Positions 46,301 to 58,802 of a DNA stretch of 64,000 nucleotides are shown here, one piece after another; position 1 is the first letter of the stretch; each line of letters begins with the position of its first letter. The notes below the pieces were generated by a model. It was not told where the DNA came from and searched no databases. It saw nothing but the letters and a program-made list of their open reading frames with translations. The DNA lies in assembly GCF_029227915.1 (NCBI RefSeq), contig NC_079876.1:19654001-19718000 (forward strand), written 5' to 3'. Source of the stretch: Hydractinia symbiolongicarpus. Taxonomy: Eukaryota > Cnidaria > Hydrozoa > Anthoathecata > Hydractiniidae. Both the position numbers and the translations under genes were made by a program.

Positions 46301-49300
46301 AAAAACAAAAAAACTTCTTTTTTCAAGTGCATTCTAAAAAAAAATTAATTGTTTTGATGTTGAGAAATATAAGAGGAATTAGGTTTTTCATAACCAACAT
46401 TTTGTCTAAAAAATTTACATTTTGTTTGTTTCATTATTTGAACTAGCTTTCCAAACTGCACTTTTTCTGTTTATTAGTTCTTTACCCCTCGTCTTCCATA
46501 ACTAATACTTATTTTGTAATTTAGATGGCTTTACAATATTTTCTCTTCATTGCTGGAGGGCAAGCTAAAAGGAGTTTTAAAATCTGCGGTAAGGCGGCAA
46601 AGTGTTATACTATCTTTGCATTTTGTGTTGCATCTGAAGACGCAACTCATTGATAATCTTCTATCAACATTTTAAGGTTACTATTCCAGCATCACGTCAT
46701 AGCTGTCCATTCAACACTCCAACATATCCGTTTTATACGGTACCGGTATTTTTTAAGGGGAACGTAAATGTTCGTACAACGGATGCAAATATGTATTGTT
46801 TACTTAAGGCTTCATGATACAAGAATGATTTTTACTTCTGACTAGGCGAAAAGTTCTCTGCGTGTTATAGAAAAACGTTTAAGCTGGGATGCCCAACGTT
46901 ACCAAACCTGAACCATCTAGGTCTTTTCTGTAACCTCTAGTCATAAGAACAGTCCTAATATTTACTGGAAAGAAGTAAAATTTTTAAAGTTCAACTTTAG
47001 ATGGTTCAAGGAGTCTGTTGTGTTCATTTCATAAAAAAAAAATAAGAATAGTGCAGAAAAGACCGTGAAATAACACTCGAGACGAGGTTCTCGAAACAAC
47101 ACAGGGAATATACACCCAAACAGTTTTACAAAAACACGCCAGTATAAGAAGAATAAGAAAAGCCTGTGGCTCAAATCGTTGCTTAAAAATTGTAAAACAA
47201 CTTGAATCTAAATTTTGTTAAAGATAAGAACATTTTCTTTCAAATACTAGTAATTGTACTTGCTTGTGAAAGGTAATATTTATTATTATTTAAATCGACG
47301 CCATTGTTGCTATTATCGCAACGCAACATTTCGCCGAAATATAAAAAACTAGTCGTTAGCCAGTGGAAAAATCCACTGGGTTGCCCGTCCTTTAAATTAA
47401 CCCGTTGCAACAAAGTGGACAGAAGTATATCGCATTTGGTATTGATGCACATTTTAAAAATTTCGTGTTTCCGTTACGGGACACGGCTTTCGCGGACACA
47501 CAGACAGACAGACGACGGGTAATATTAAAGAGACGTGGAAAAATCCACGGGTTCGCCCGTCCTTTTTATACCGCATTGCGTGCTTCTCGCTATTTGCGCA
47601 GCTTAGCTACCATTTTGTGTGACAGACGGACAGACGTATACGGGTATTATAATATATATAAGTAACAGAATGAAGTTAAAATTTGTGTTCTTACTGTAAG
47701 GCTCGAAAATTAGAGAAACTAGCTACACAAAACAAATTTAACTGACTCTTAAAACAGATTTACTGGTTTTTCTAAGAATGCGTGTATTACTTACTTTAGA
47801 AGAATATCTTGCTAAAAATTCAAAATCGTAACAGTTCGTTGTTAGGTCCGCTGCTTTGCTTCTCTTGGTGAGAACAAAATTGTTTTACGCTTATTCTAAT
47901 GACAGCACCGCTCTTATTTTTAGTAAAGTCGTGATTTTTTTTATTTATCTATTCTCTCTTTTTGTCTCTGATAGACTTTCCTTTCTCAGACCTTGTGTTT
48001 CCTTTCTTTAGTTGTGCAACGAGGGAAAGAATCTCATCGATCAGGAACTAAATAGATTCCTCCATAATTTTCCAGGTAAGTTTGCAGCTCTAAGTAATAG
48101 ATAATACAATATTGAAGAACTAAATAAAGAGGAGATAACTAAAAAGAAAACAATATTACAAACAATAAAACTAGGAAAATACAATACTTTACATTTAAAT
48201 GTGATGAAGTGCATACTTTTTTGTTTTTGAATTTAATTTTAAAAAAAAAGGAACATACCATTACTGCATTTCAAGCAAATAAAACTTTGGTTAAACTTAA
48301 TCCAGAAATCACCAATAGAAGAACATAGAGAACACTGTTTGCCATTAAAAAATACAGCACGGCGTAAAAACAAGAAAATGGCATCATATTTTGATACATC
48401 TAAACTCACTTCTACTCCTAATATTGTCAAAAAAAAAAAAAACATTCAAGCATTATTGGAAAAAAGAAACATCGGTAGAAAAGACATACAAAATCAAATG
48501 TCATTGTGAAAATCCTGGACCAACGCTAAATCAAACATTCCAAAAACCAAGTGGTATAATTTCTTGCTCCCATCACGTTAATGTATCATTTTAGTACGAC
48601 AGAATATTGAAAATTGGGCACTCATTGATTATTCTTTCGAAAAGACAATTGCAACCCATTCGTCATTGGATTTACTTTTAAGAGTAAGTACACATTGTTA
48701 AAAGTTTGGCACGAAAGCAAATAAGAACAGTATCTGATATAGAAAAAATATAAGTTTACTGGGAGTCGCCTTATTACTTTTATTTTTCTTCCTACGCATC
48801 CCTTAATACGATATTAAAAATGTAGGGCGAATTTTTGAACCCATACAAGCCTGCACTTGGCAAATTACCATCTGATTTATATGCCGCAACACCCAGCGCG
48901 CAAAAGATGGTCTATGTTTGAATCAGCGACTTTACTATCAACAGTGCTGGAAAGGTATTCCATGAATCTGGGTTACTAAAAAATGTTATTTCGCCTAAGA
49001 TGACATCTGACTTGGTAAGTTTGTTACCGTTGTTGTTGTTGTTGTGACTATATTGTTGTCGTTCGTGGTTTAAAGTATAATTGGTGTTCTTACTAGATAC
49101 CTCCATCTGTACGACCGTTCTTGAACACCAAAAGTTTTGAACAGCTTATTCCAGAGGTAAGCGATACACTTTTTATAACAATACGATCTGTACGCGATGT
49201 AAGTAGACTTCTGCAGTTCCAATTTAACCAATGCAAAAGATATCCAAATAGCAAAAATCATTTCGATTATTGTGACGTCCATACATGGCGCTGCTATTGT

Positions 49301-52300
49301 TCATTTAGCTCTACAAACAGTACCCAGACCAGCCAATAGAATTTGATCTCGAAACGTATCAAGCACCCACCTGTGATATTACTACCGGCAATGCTGACAT
49401 TCACTTGTATGTAAAAGCAACCATCAATGTATTAAATGCAGATGACACGAAAACTTCTCTATTTTACGTCAAGGCTGTAAGTGCCATTGTGTTAGGTTGT
49501 CTAAGCTGGACACATTTGCAGAGAGTGTGATGGGGCTCATACAACTTGAAAGCACTGTGGTCAAGTTAAAGAGATTGCGTCACAGCAAACTTTGTTCATT
49601 AAATTAATAAATGTTTAGATAATCTAAATTGCGAATGCTGAAAAACCCACATTTCTTTGACTTTAACCCTATTAGCACCTTAAAGTGCCCGCGGCTTTTT
49701 CTTTTTAGAATATCTTTTTTGTACTCAATAATAGACCCTGAAATTTTGTGACTTTTCCTAACTTTTATTGGACTTTCTGATTCTAAACAAATTTTGGGGA
49801 TTTTTTTGGAACATTTTCGGGGGAAAGCCATTTGTGAACAGGGGGTAAAATATTTAAAGTAAATTATTTTTTTGTTATCTCCTTCTATGCTAATTCTTTA
49901 GTAAAAAAATATTCAGTTGATAAACATTTAAAAGTAATCACAAGTGTAAGATAAAATCAGGTCCAGATGTGTAATTTACAGACCAGATTACCTTTTATCT
50001 TTGATGACGTCACTACAGGTGGCAATGCCGTCATAACACTCAAATTAATAGTCAATCTTATTCTTATTGTGATTAATTCTTCATTTTGGGAAATATACTT
50101 ACTTTTGAAACAAAAAAAGAAGAAATTGATGTTTTGAATTAGAAAAAAAACATTTTTTATTGTGATCAAATTTCATATTCTCCTAACATATATCTAAAAA
50201 TTAGACTTTATTTCATAATTATAAAATCTTTGTACATATTTTACATAACTGTCTACTTTCAAAACATAGCATACTCTATGGGACATTTTTCATTAATACA
50301 TAAAAAAATCAACTACCCTTTGTTTTTGATGACGTCACAACAGGTGGCAATGACGTCATTACACCCAAATTATAAATTATTCGTATTCCTATTGTATTGA
50401 ATTATAAGTGTGCCATGTTTTATAGCAAAATGATTTGTAGTTCACAAGTAATTTATAAAAATGTGACTGCAGGCACTTTAGCTTTTAAGACAGAGGACAT
50501 TAGGTGTGTAGTTATTAATTTAGTGATTAAATCTGATTCTCAAACCGAAATTGTACGATTACTTTCCGAAAAATAATAAAAATAATACAATCTCAAATTA
50601 TTGCTGTACCTGAGAAGCAAATTATATTGTGATTTAGAATATCAACGCTGTGGCATCTGCTGGTATTAAATCATCGAATGAAAAATTAATCGTTTTTGGA
50701 AACGTCGCAAATTTTTCGTAAGTTAATTGTAGTATTGTAATTAGTAGCACGAAAGAAAAATCACAGGCCTAAATATCAAATAAAAGTGACAAAAGTAATA
50801 ATTAGAAATAATTATACATCTTGATAGTATAGCGGGGACATAAAATACGATTTTAATTTAACGACGACAACAACGAAACCACAACAACTTTGCTTTGACT
50901 GAAGGACTTACTCTCTGTTAGAGGATAAAAAACTGAAAAATAACAGAAAGGCTTTTCTAAAAACCAATAAATACATCGTTCTCGTAACTTTAGAACATAG
51001 ATGCTAAGAAAATCAGCCATATTTAAGCTTTTTATGTTTCTATCAACTATACATCTTAAACGTGTGGAAAGGTCTACATTGTTCCATTGTTTTAAGCCTG
51101 TTTTTAAGTTCGGAAATTTATGATGACGTGATTGTGGACAGTTCACAGGATTAGCCCCTCCCCTCGCTTTTAAAGCCTCTCAAAATTATATATCATAAAC
51201 TTCTAAAGCAAAAGAGCGAGAACGAAAAAATAATTAAAACAAAAATATATAATTAAAGTAAATTCTTAACACGGGATAATGAGAGGTGCAAGGTGATTAA
51301 TAACATTTCACCCTATTAATGAAAGGTTTTCGGTGATCTAGTAAACAAGGAATGGATTTGGTGGATCTATGTTTATGTCCTGGAACTGTTCGTAAAATCC
51401 TTGAGACAGGGGTAGCATCATGCGTCTTTATATTTAACAATCCTGTGATCATAAATCTTTAAAAATAGCCAATGAAACAATCCATTCCGGTGGCTTACGA
51501 ATCTCCAGAAGAAAATTCCTCTTTCACTGAAGAGGAAGTTAAATGTGCTAATCCAAAGTACATTTTAGTAGTCGCACAAGCTGAACAAACTCCCAGATGG
51601 CAATCCAAAAGTTAAACGATTGCATTAAAGAAATAAAACTGTTTATCATTTTGAAAATGAAATCGTTGATATAATATTGAAAACAATTCGACAAATCTAA
51701 ACACTTAGAAAAAGTAAGCGCTATGTAAATTGTCATCTGGTTTTTCCACAGCGGCCATTTTTATTTAGTTTACAACTCTACGCCCCACATCGTTTTCATG
51801 CAAATCAAAACTTTGTGCAATAACTCACAAGAACGATGTTGACTAACTGTGGATCAGAGTCGTCCTGGCAATTTTCTATTTAATTTTTTTTTTCACTTCT
51901 AAATGGTCTGCTGGTTGGACTTAACAAAAGCTTAACTTAAAGATAAAACAAGTAGTCACGTTTTAGTTTTCGTTATTTTACATTTTCTCGTCGTTATTTT
52001 TCATCAATTTTTTCGTATATCCGTCTTTCTTGTATCTGTTTTTATTAAAATGCTGTGAAGTTCTTTCTCTTGGAGTTCCAGACATTCGGCTATTTTTACC
52101 GCTCTCTTTTTAATTTAAAAGTTATGTTTTGTTTCTACAAGTGAGTTTACACTCTCCAGTTCTCCATTACTGAGGGTATAATCAATTTCTAAAATAGCCT
52201 TTAAAATTACAAATTTTAATATGATTTTCAAGTTTCTTGGAAAAGCTTTTCATACAATTGTCCCACAGTTCTTTAGCCACCCAGCTTTTTTGTAGATGCA

Positions 52301-53906
52301 GTAAAAGAATCGATCAGCTCTTAAATTATATGCTTGTTCGTGACATTTATATGGTTTCATTTTATACTTAGATTTACCGCTGCAGTAGGAGGATCCATCA
52401 TAGGAGACATTCATGTAAGAACTATTTCTACATTGTTTTACATAGTTGTACCAAAGCAAAAAATTCTCCCAGACGCAAATCAATTTTCGCGTGTGAACTT
52501 TGGCAAATTACAGCTGCTCTGTCCAAATTACAAAAGTGAATTTTTGCAGCATTATCTTAAGAAATCATTTGTCAGAAGTTAATAATTTGCGAGCAGGTAT
52601 TTTTTGAGCTTTTTTTTAATCATGCAAGGGCAAAATGATCTACACATTAAGTAATCGAAACTAGTCAGTATCCCTCCCCTTATATTTCACATTCACGTGC
52701 CCCGTAGTACGGCTATAAAATCGAGACACAAAACGAGTATTCATATCAGAGACTTAGAAGAAAAATACTTGTAGTCTGTCAAATATCAGAGAAAGACGAG
52801 TTTCTCAGAAATGAGTTCTTTTTACCGGCATACCAAACCTGCAAACGGTGTATTAGCTGAAAGAAGTACTGCTATTAGTTAATTAATTATGAACATTGTT
52901 GACTACTTAGATTCCAATGGATAATCAAAGCATTAAAGATTTGGTCCGTGGGTTGGTGATCGATCAAGCAAATCGTAATTGCAATGTTTTTATTTTACAA
53001 AGAGCTAAATTCATTGCGAGTCAAATCACAACAAATCGTCGCTTAGCAGCCTTTTTTTATTTCAGTTCGCTATAAACTTCGTACACGGACCTTTTGCCTT
53101 TATTATTTAACTGTGCTTAGAAGAAGTGACCGCGGCTCCACTTAAGTGCCTTGTGCCCCAAACGCTTACAAGTTGGTCCAACTCAAAAAATTTCACCTAT
53201 ATGTAAGGGAAGCGGTAGAAATTTATTTACGCCCGCACTATTGACATCAGAAAATAGGCTTCGCTGCGCTTAGCTTGCTTACGCTCGCTCCGCTTAGATC
53301 CACAACAAACTTCGTATTCACCTATATATTACTTTCGCGATTTTTGATTACAGGTTTCTAATCGTGAGGAAACACAAAAACAACTACAAATAAATAGAAC
53401 ACTAATATGTGAGTTTAATATTCGGTTTATTTATTTTGGCATCATTCATTTTGAAATCTTTCTTTTAGCTGTTTTGAATCGTGGATTTCCTATTCCGAAG
53501 ATTAAAGACTTAAACTTTAGGAATCCCAAAGTAGCATTTGTCAAGGTTAGTTAAACAATTTATTACTGTATTCAGTTTAAAATGAGCTGCATGGTGAAGG
53601 GTACATTTTAATCAATGAATGGGCCCCATCCGAAAAATTAAACAACATTTTGCAGGCAATCGTCAAAATTCTAACCTAGGTCAAAGAAATAAAACATTTC
53701 TCTGACGCCACAAATGAGGTTTGAGGTTTAAAATATGTTTTCGTATCTGCAGCTTACGATGGCATATTTCTGGTTTTTAGGCTTTTACAAAATCCCTTTG
53801 TTAAAGTTCTGTCTGGGCACATGTGTTAGAGCTATTATATGACTTGATATTTTTTTCTTTTCAGAACGCTTTGCGAGTTGAAACCGATGTTTCTTATGAT
53901 GGATAA
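43363..53906 (+). CDS. BPI/LBP-family lipid-binding protein, 16 exons, with an in-frame TGA
   Basis: Exons: 43363-43480, 44125-44224, 44837-44968, 45225-45298, 45681-45768, 46525-46588, 48012-48075, 48595-48683, 48826-49014, 49097-49156, 49309-49476, 50638-50717, 52372-52414, 52911-52974, 53469-53545, 53865-53906. All have GT..AG introns and phases that join, giving 483 residues; human BPI is 487. Family hallmarks: signal peptide, then ARVRVTTKGLQYG; LAGNGLRFIVQDI; GKPVLTAQSCS; a GEFLNPYKP linker region; and the second-barrel ending NRGFPIPKIKDLNF. C155 and C194 correspond to the single conserved disulfide. BPI/LBP proteins are secreted two-barrel proteins that bind bacterial lipopolysaccharide. 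A TGA at 48919-48921 (codon 275, in MVYV-stop-ISDF) interrupts the conserved start of the second barrel. AATAAA is at 53941-53946. Intron 6 carries Helitron-like copies and intron 11 carries repeats. The gene may be recently inactivated, recoded or misassembled at one base. Confidence 0.85.
47349..47533 (-). mobile_element. Helitron-like copy in BPI intron 6 (with covarying hairpin)
   Basis: CTAG 47349-47352. Hairpin CCAGTGGA (47360-47367), AAAA, TCCACTGG (47372-47379). The interior is as in the copy at 15182-15353. The element 5' end on the minus strand is near 47533 (TCTCTTTAATATTACCCGTC). Relative to the other copies both hairpin arms changed together (CCCG to CCAG and CGGG to CTGG). Confidence 0.7.
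47534..47660 (-). mobile_element. Helitron-like copy, 3'-truncated, tandem to the previous one
   Basis: Starts directly with the hairpin (CGTGGAAAAATCCACGG) without the CTAG terminus, continues through a gtgcttctcgctatttgcgcagcttagct interior and the gacagacgtatacggg tract, and ends at a degraded TATATATTATAATACCCG. Its interior is shared with 54100-54175. Confidence 0.6.
49960..50420. repeat. Tandemly duplicated intron segment with TGACGTCA
   Basis: Within BPI intron 11 a segment with tttgatgacgtcac.acaggtggcaatg.cgtca appears twice (about 49995-50060 and 50325-50390), followed in both by cattacac(t)caaatta and a related AT-rich stretch. It is either a local duplication or two members of one repeat family. 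Confidence 0.55.
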
Positions 53907-54073
53907 AACTATATACTGGTCATGTTTCATTGTAGTGTACAATAAAAATACAAAAAATGCATGACAAGAAAACGAAGTATTTTTTTTAACAGTTGCCGCT
54001 GCAGAAACCCCGATTAACCATAATATTAAAAATGTTGATTCGGCAGATACAATTATGCTGTTTTCCTGATTAA

Positions 54074-54180
54074 TCTATGTTATAATGCCCGCATACGTCT
54101 GTCCGTCCATCCGTCCGTCTGTCACCTAAAATGGTAGCTTAGCTGCGCAATAGCGAGAAGCACGCAATGCGGTATAGCTG
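54074..54180 (+). mobile_element. Helitron-like 5' end fragment
   Basis: TCTATGTTATAATGCCCG at 54074, after A, then the cgtctgtccgtc tract and ggtagcttagctgcgcaatagcg, as in copies B and the one at 47534. It has no hairpin or CTAG end nearby on the right. Confidence 0.6.
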
Positions 54181-54327
54181 GTAAGTCACACCTAACTCAA
54201 AAAAGTAAATAATTGATCATAAGCTGTAACTAGGCACAACCTAAATTTTGCTTGTCTTAATATTGGCCATAATACATATTTTTTATAAGAATATACTTTA
54301 TGAGATTATTCGAGATGAAATTAGAGC

Positions 54328-55218
54328 TAGGAATATGCTTATTTTGAACTTTTGCTTGCATCCTGCATAAACTGTCGCAAATACAAACACACAACTATGA
54401 TGAACATTAACAATGATGCTTCACGCAATGACAGTTTCTGCAATAAAATAGAATCTGTCCAATACAATGTTGCTCTTGCTATCACTAAAGCTATCAGAGG
54501 TACTTCTCGCGAGCGTCTCTATGAAGAACTTGGCCTTGAGAGCCATAGCGACAAGCGTTGGTATCGCAGACTTTTTTTCTTTTTCAATATTGTATCAGGT
54601 ACCTCACCTGGCTATCTAGGTTCATTGCTTCCCTTGAAGCAAAGTTCTTATGACCAGGCTAGAAGTAACTTGTTTAGGAATTTCAAAACCAATACTAAAT
54701 ATTTTAAGAATTCTTTTTTCCCGTGCACAGTAAATGAGTGGAATAAACTTGGGCCAGATTTGAAAAATTTACTATCAATCTCGAAATTTAAAACAGGTTT
54801 TCTTAATTTTATTAGGCCAAAAATGCGTCCTGTGTATAAAATCCACGATCCTCATGAACTAACACTATTAACCCGATTGCGCGTAAACTTTAGTCACCTT
54901 AGAGAGCATAAATTCAGACATAATTTTCGCGATACCTTAAATCTTCTTTGCAGTTGTGGTCTTGAAATCGAATCTACTAATCACTATCTCTTGCGCTGTT
55001 CTTTTTACACGCATATAAGAAAAACACTCATGGACAATATTAAAAATACCATAGGTCCAATATCGGACCTCTCGGATGATAAACTAGTCAATTTACTTTT
55101 CTATGGCAATGATATTTATAATACAGAACAAAATTGTTTTATACTAAAAACCACTATTGTTTTTCTAAAGTCATCTGAAAAATTTGATGTTCCATTATCT
55201 CTTATAATAATACGCTAA
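54328..55218 (+). pseudogene. Non-LTR retrotransposon ORF2, C-terminal fragment
   Basis: About 290 codons open from a stop at 54328-54330. The sequence has the layout seen after the reverse transcriptase domain of CR1/jockey-group elements: a VQYNVALAITKAIRGTSRERLYEELGLES block, a WYRRL aromatic block, FFPCTVNEWNKL, a LLTRLRVNFSHLREHKFRHNF block, and a Cys/His motif LCSCGLE...HYLLRC. It starts without a Met or the catalytic RT motifs, so it is a 5'-truncated copy. The last six codons and the stop come from an abutting Helitron-like 5' end at 55198. Confidence 0.75.
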
Positions 55219-58055
55219 GTGTGTCCGTCTGTCTGTGACAGGCAAAGTGGATGTGTTCATTTTCCTTTGATGTAGCCAAAATTTCCTTTCAAGTCTCCGA
55301 AGAAGTTATATCCATTTTGCTAGCAGGTTTACTTTGTTTACATCACGTGATCAAAATGGATCAACTTGATTTGCCGAAATAAATTTAACGGCTTTCTGTA
55401 CAAAAATAGTGTCCCTCGACACCGAAAACAACAACAAAAAAAGAACGGTCCCTTCGTCTTGAAAAAAGTGCAAAAAGTAATTCAGAGAAAGAAAAGTCCA
55501 AGAAGTGAATTAAGAAGTGGTAGCTAGAGCTAGAAGTAAAGTAGTAAAGTTAGAATTAGAAAATAAAGGCTAGAGTTTGAAGTGGATTTAAAATCAATAA
55601 TAGTAAGAACTTTGATGTTTTTAGACGTTTAGTTTTTATGTCACTGGAGCAAGCAGACTCGCATTTTCCAAGAAAAGCCTCAAATTCTTGAAGTTTTATA
55701 TTTTAGCGCTTTTTTAAAAACAAACCTAGCCACCATATTTGTTTATGTTTTTGTTGCATAATTAATGTATCCCCTGGTGCGTAACTAATGTGTTTGTCCT
55801 AAAATTCAAAATGCTACATAAAGCTGTTAGCTGACTAACAAACGGAAAACTTTGGTTTGTTGAACTTACTGCTCACTGTTATGTTATTATTTTTACATTA
55901 CTATTATTTCTCTTTATATGTGTTTTACTAAGCATAAATAGCTAGCTTGAGTTTTAGCTAAGTGTTCCCAGGTTAAGTATATTTAACTGGGGGTCTTAGC
56001 TACTGTTAGCTAGCTAATGTTGGCCTCTCCAATGCCTGCGCTCCTCTCATCCCATGGCTAGCTCTAACCTATGACTTATATTGTTATTCCTTTTTTTTAA
56101 TTATCTATAGCTACCTTAGTTTCCTTAACTTCTTTTCTTTTATGAGCACGATACGAAATCTTTAAAGACTTGAACTTTTGCAGATGTATTTTATATTTCT
56201 TTTCGCATTTCCTGTAAACTTTACAAAGGGACCACGTGCAATATGACAAGTGGAATTTTTTTTTCCAGAATTTAAAGCGTGCGTGTTTATTTTTTTTATT
56301 GTTTTTTTTTCTGACATCCTGTTTAACTTTCGTCAGCCTACATGTAAAATGCCAGGTTATTTTTTCAGGTGGGTGTAGACATTTGATTGGAAATTTACAT
56401 GGGTTTTTGATTTTATTTTAATTTAGAGAGGATGGTCGTTCGGTTCGGGAAGGTTGTTCGTGTTTTTGTTTGTGTTGCAAACTGCTGTTTTTTAAAATTT
56501 TCGTTTTTTTGTGGAAAAAAGACCACATGCAAATATACTGAAAGCACATATTTTGTAGAATTGGCCTCCACTGAAGGCTGTTATGTAAGCTGTTGGCTTT
56601 TTCATAGTTCGTATTATAAACTTTTGTTGGGGAGAATTAAACTGCATGTGATGTCATTTTTGCTGGAAGAAAAGTCCATGGTTTCACGTTTTTGTTAAGA
56701 TTTTTATAATTGTGGTAATATATAACTGTGTTTGGTGATGATGAAAAAACTTTTTTGTTTTTTATATTTTTTGAAATGCCTGATTTTTCTATAATTTGAT
56801 GTGTTTCATAACCTTTGTGTAGAAGGTTTATGGACAATAGCAATATAGAACATGCTAAATGAACTGATATTTGTTGATTTGGATCTTCTCCCTAAAAACC
56901 GATCTGTTTTACATTTTGTGTTAACTTTTGTGAGGATGGACCGTATATGCACTTTGTTTTCCAAAAATAATATCTTTGTTGATTCAAATTTACTCCTTAT
57001 TTATTTTTGACATTCACGTTTAAAATGGTTGGTAAAGGTAACTACAGATCATCATACTAAGGAAAATTTTTTTGTGTTCCTAACCTGTTAATTTTTACAA
57101 TTTGTGTATATATATTTTTGGGATACAGGATAGTATGTAATCGAATAAATGATTTTCCAGATATAAATTTGATGTTTTTTGACACTTCTGATTGAAATAT
57201 TAAAGGTTTTCAACGAAGTAAATATTTGAGATGTCTTATTTCTGACTTTATTACTGTATTATTGTAAGTGTTGTACTTGATTCTATACATTATTTTGATT
57301 AGTGTTTCAAGCTCTACACATAATCTTTGTTGATTCAAGTTTATTCTTTGCTCATTGATGGAGATTTTGACATTTATGTTTAAAATTGTTGGTAAAGGGC
57401 AGTACGGAACTAAAAGAGATTTTTGTGTTCTTAACTGGTTGATTTTTACATTTTGTGTAAATTTTTGTGGGAGAGGATGGTATGCAACTGAAATGACTGA
57501 TTTTTCTAGATTTAAATTTGATGTTTTCCAAACTATGGCTTTTTCATATTTTTGTATAAGCGTAAGGGAAAAACAATATTTAAACTGTGTAAAAAAGTTA
57601 TTTTTGTTGATTTGTGCTAACTCTTGGAGGCCTCCTTTTTGACACTTCAGAAAAAAATACTGAGGGTTTTCAACATAATCACTTATAAGATGTATATACA
57701 TATTTGAGATGCGTTATTTCTGACATTGTTATTATCCGTGTTGTGACTGTTGGTGTTGTAACTGTCGGTCTTCTTACTGTCGGTTTTGTGAGTTTAGTGT
57801 TGTGAGTGTCGATGTTTGAGTGTCGTTGTTGTAACTTTTTATCAACTAGATTTTACACCTTGCAAGCTGTTCTTTTTTATTTTGTGTAGGATTTGTGTGG
57901 AGGATGTAATGCGATTTGATATTTGACATTTTGTGTAAGATTTTAAGAACATTTTTTTGTATATGCACTGCTGACGTCAGAAAAACATCTAAAAGAACCT
58001 ATTTTCCCATTGTCCTTCTGCCTAAGTGGATTTCTCCACGGGCCTTATCGACTAG
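55198..58055 (+). mobile_element. Large Helitron-like non-autonomous element
   Basis: Starts TCTCTTATAATAATACGC after A (55197) and ends with the hairpin GTGGA-TTTC-TCCAC (58026-58039), spacer, and CTAG 58052-58055 followed by T. About 2.9 kb with no Rep/helicase frame. From about 56430 to 57900 it is made of diverged tandem units of roughly 150-250 bp sharing phrases like ttttacattttgtgtaaatt, ggttggtaaaggg and gatgtttt. Inverted copy at 40190-42313. Confidence 0.75.
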
Positions 58056-58802
58056 TCTATATAATAATACGCCAGTTCCGTGTGTCTGTCTGTCACTTTT
58101 GCAAAGTGGATTACATTCTTCAATATTTTCTTTAACAAATTCTATAAAACATCGCCTATAAAATTGTTCTGTAATTTACCAAACTTTACCGATAAAATAG
58201 TATTGACGTCAAAGGAAAGTTAATTAAGATTAGTGAAGCCATTACAATGCACTTAAAACTTTGAGGCCAAATAACTTGGAAACGAGGTGGTGACGTCAAT
58301 GTTTTTTCACCGCGTGGGTAACTAGGGACAACCTGGGACCAATTTGGGTAAGTTTTCCAAACCTGGGTCCCCGAATCCGTTTCGGAATGGACGGTTTGAT
58401 GACGTCACCAAAAAACCTTTAAACCACAATATTTCCGTAGCCGTTGGTCAAAAGTACATGATCCAATACATTTTCTTGATCAGCGTTTCAAGATCTATAC
58501 GAGGGAGGCAACAGGTACATGAATTTCTGAAAAAAAATTTTTTGTGTTTTCACGGGCCTTTGCTGACGTCAGCACAATTTTTAAACACTTATATCTCTTT
58601 TTGCGTTCCTCGAAAACATATCATCCTACACATTATTTTGATCAGCGTGATTCAACCTCTACACATTACAATAAAATAATGAAATAAATTTCTCTAACTT
58701 TTTTGGGATCTTCACTGCTGACGTCAGCAAAACATCTAAAACAACCTATTTTTCTATTGCCCATCTGCCTAAGTGGATTTCTCCACGGGCCTTATCGACT
58801 AG
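58056..58802 (+). mobile_element. Second Helitron-like element, head-to-tail
   Basis: Begins TCTATATAATAATACGCC immediately after the previous CTAG and ends with the same hairpin and cgggccttatcgaCTAG (58799-58802) followed by T. 747 bp and non-coding. It carries several TGACGTCA palindromes (about 58205, 58292, 58400, 58562, 58720). Confidence 0.75.

Noticed and set aside
51472-51615. 47-codon acidic open frame in BPI intron 12 (starts MKQSIPVAYESPEENSS)
   Set aside because: It does not fit the BPI exon order or phases and has no convincing splice sites. Probably chance.
55198-58802. Autonomous Helitron with Rep/helicase
   Set aside because: Only termini and tandem non-coding units are present; no Rep or helicase motif in any frame.
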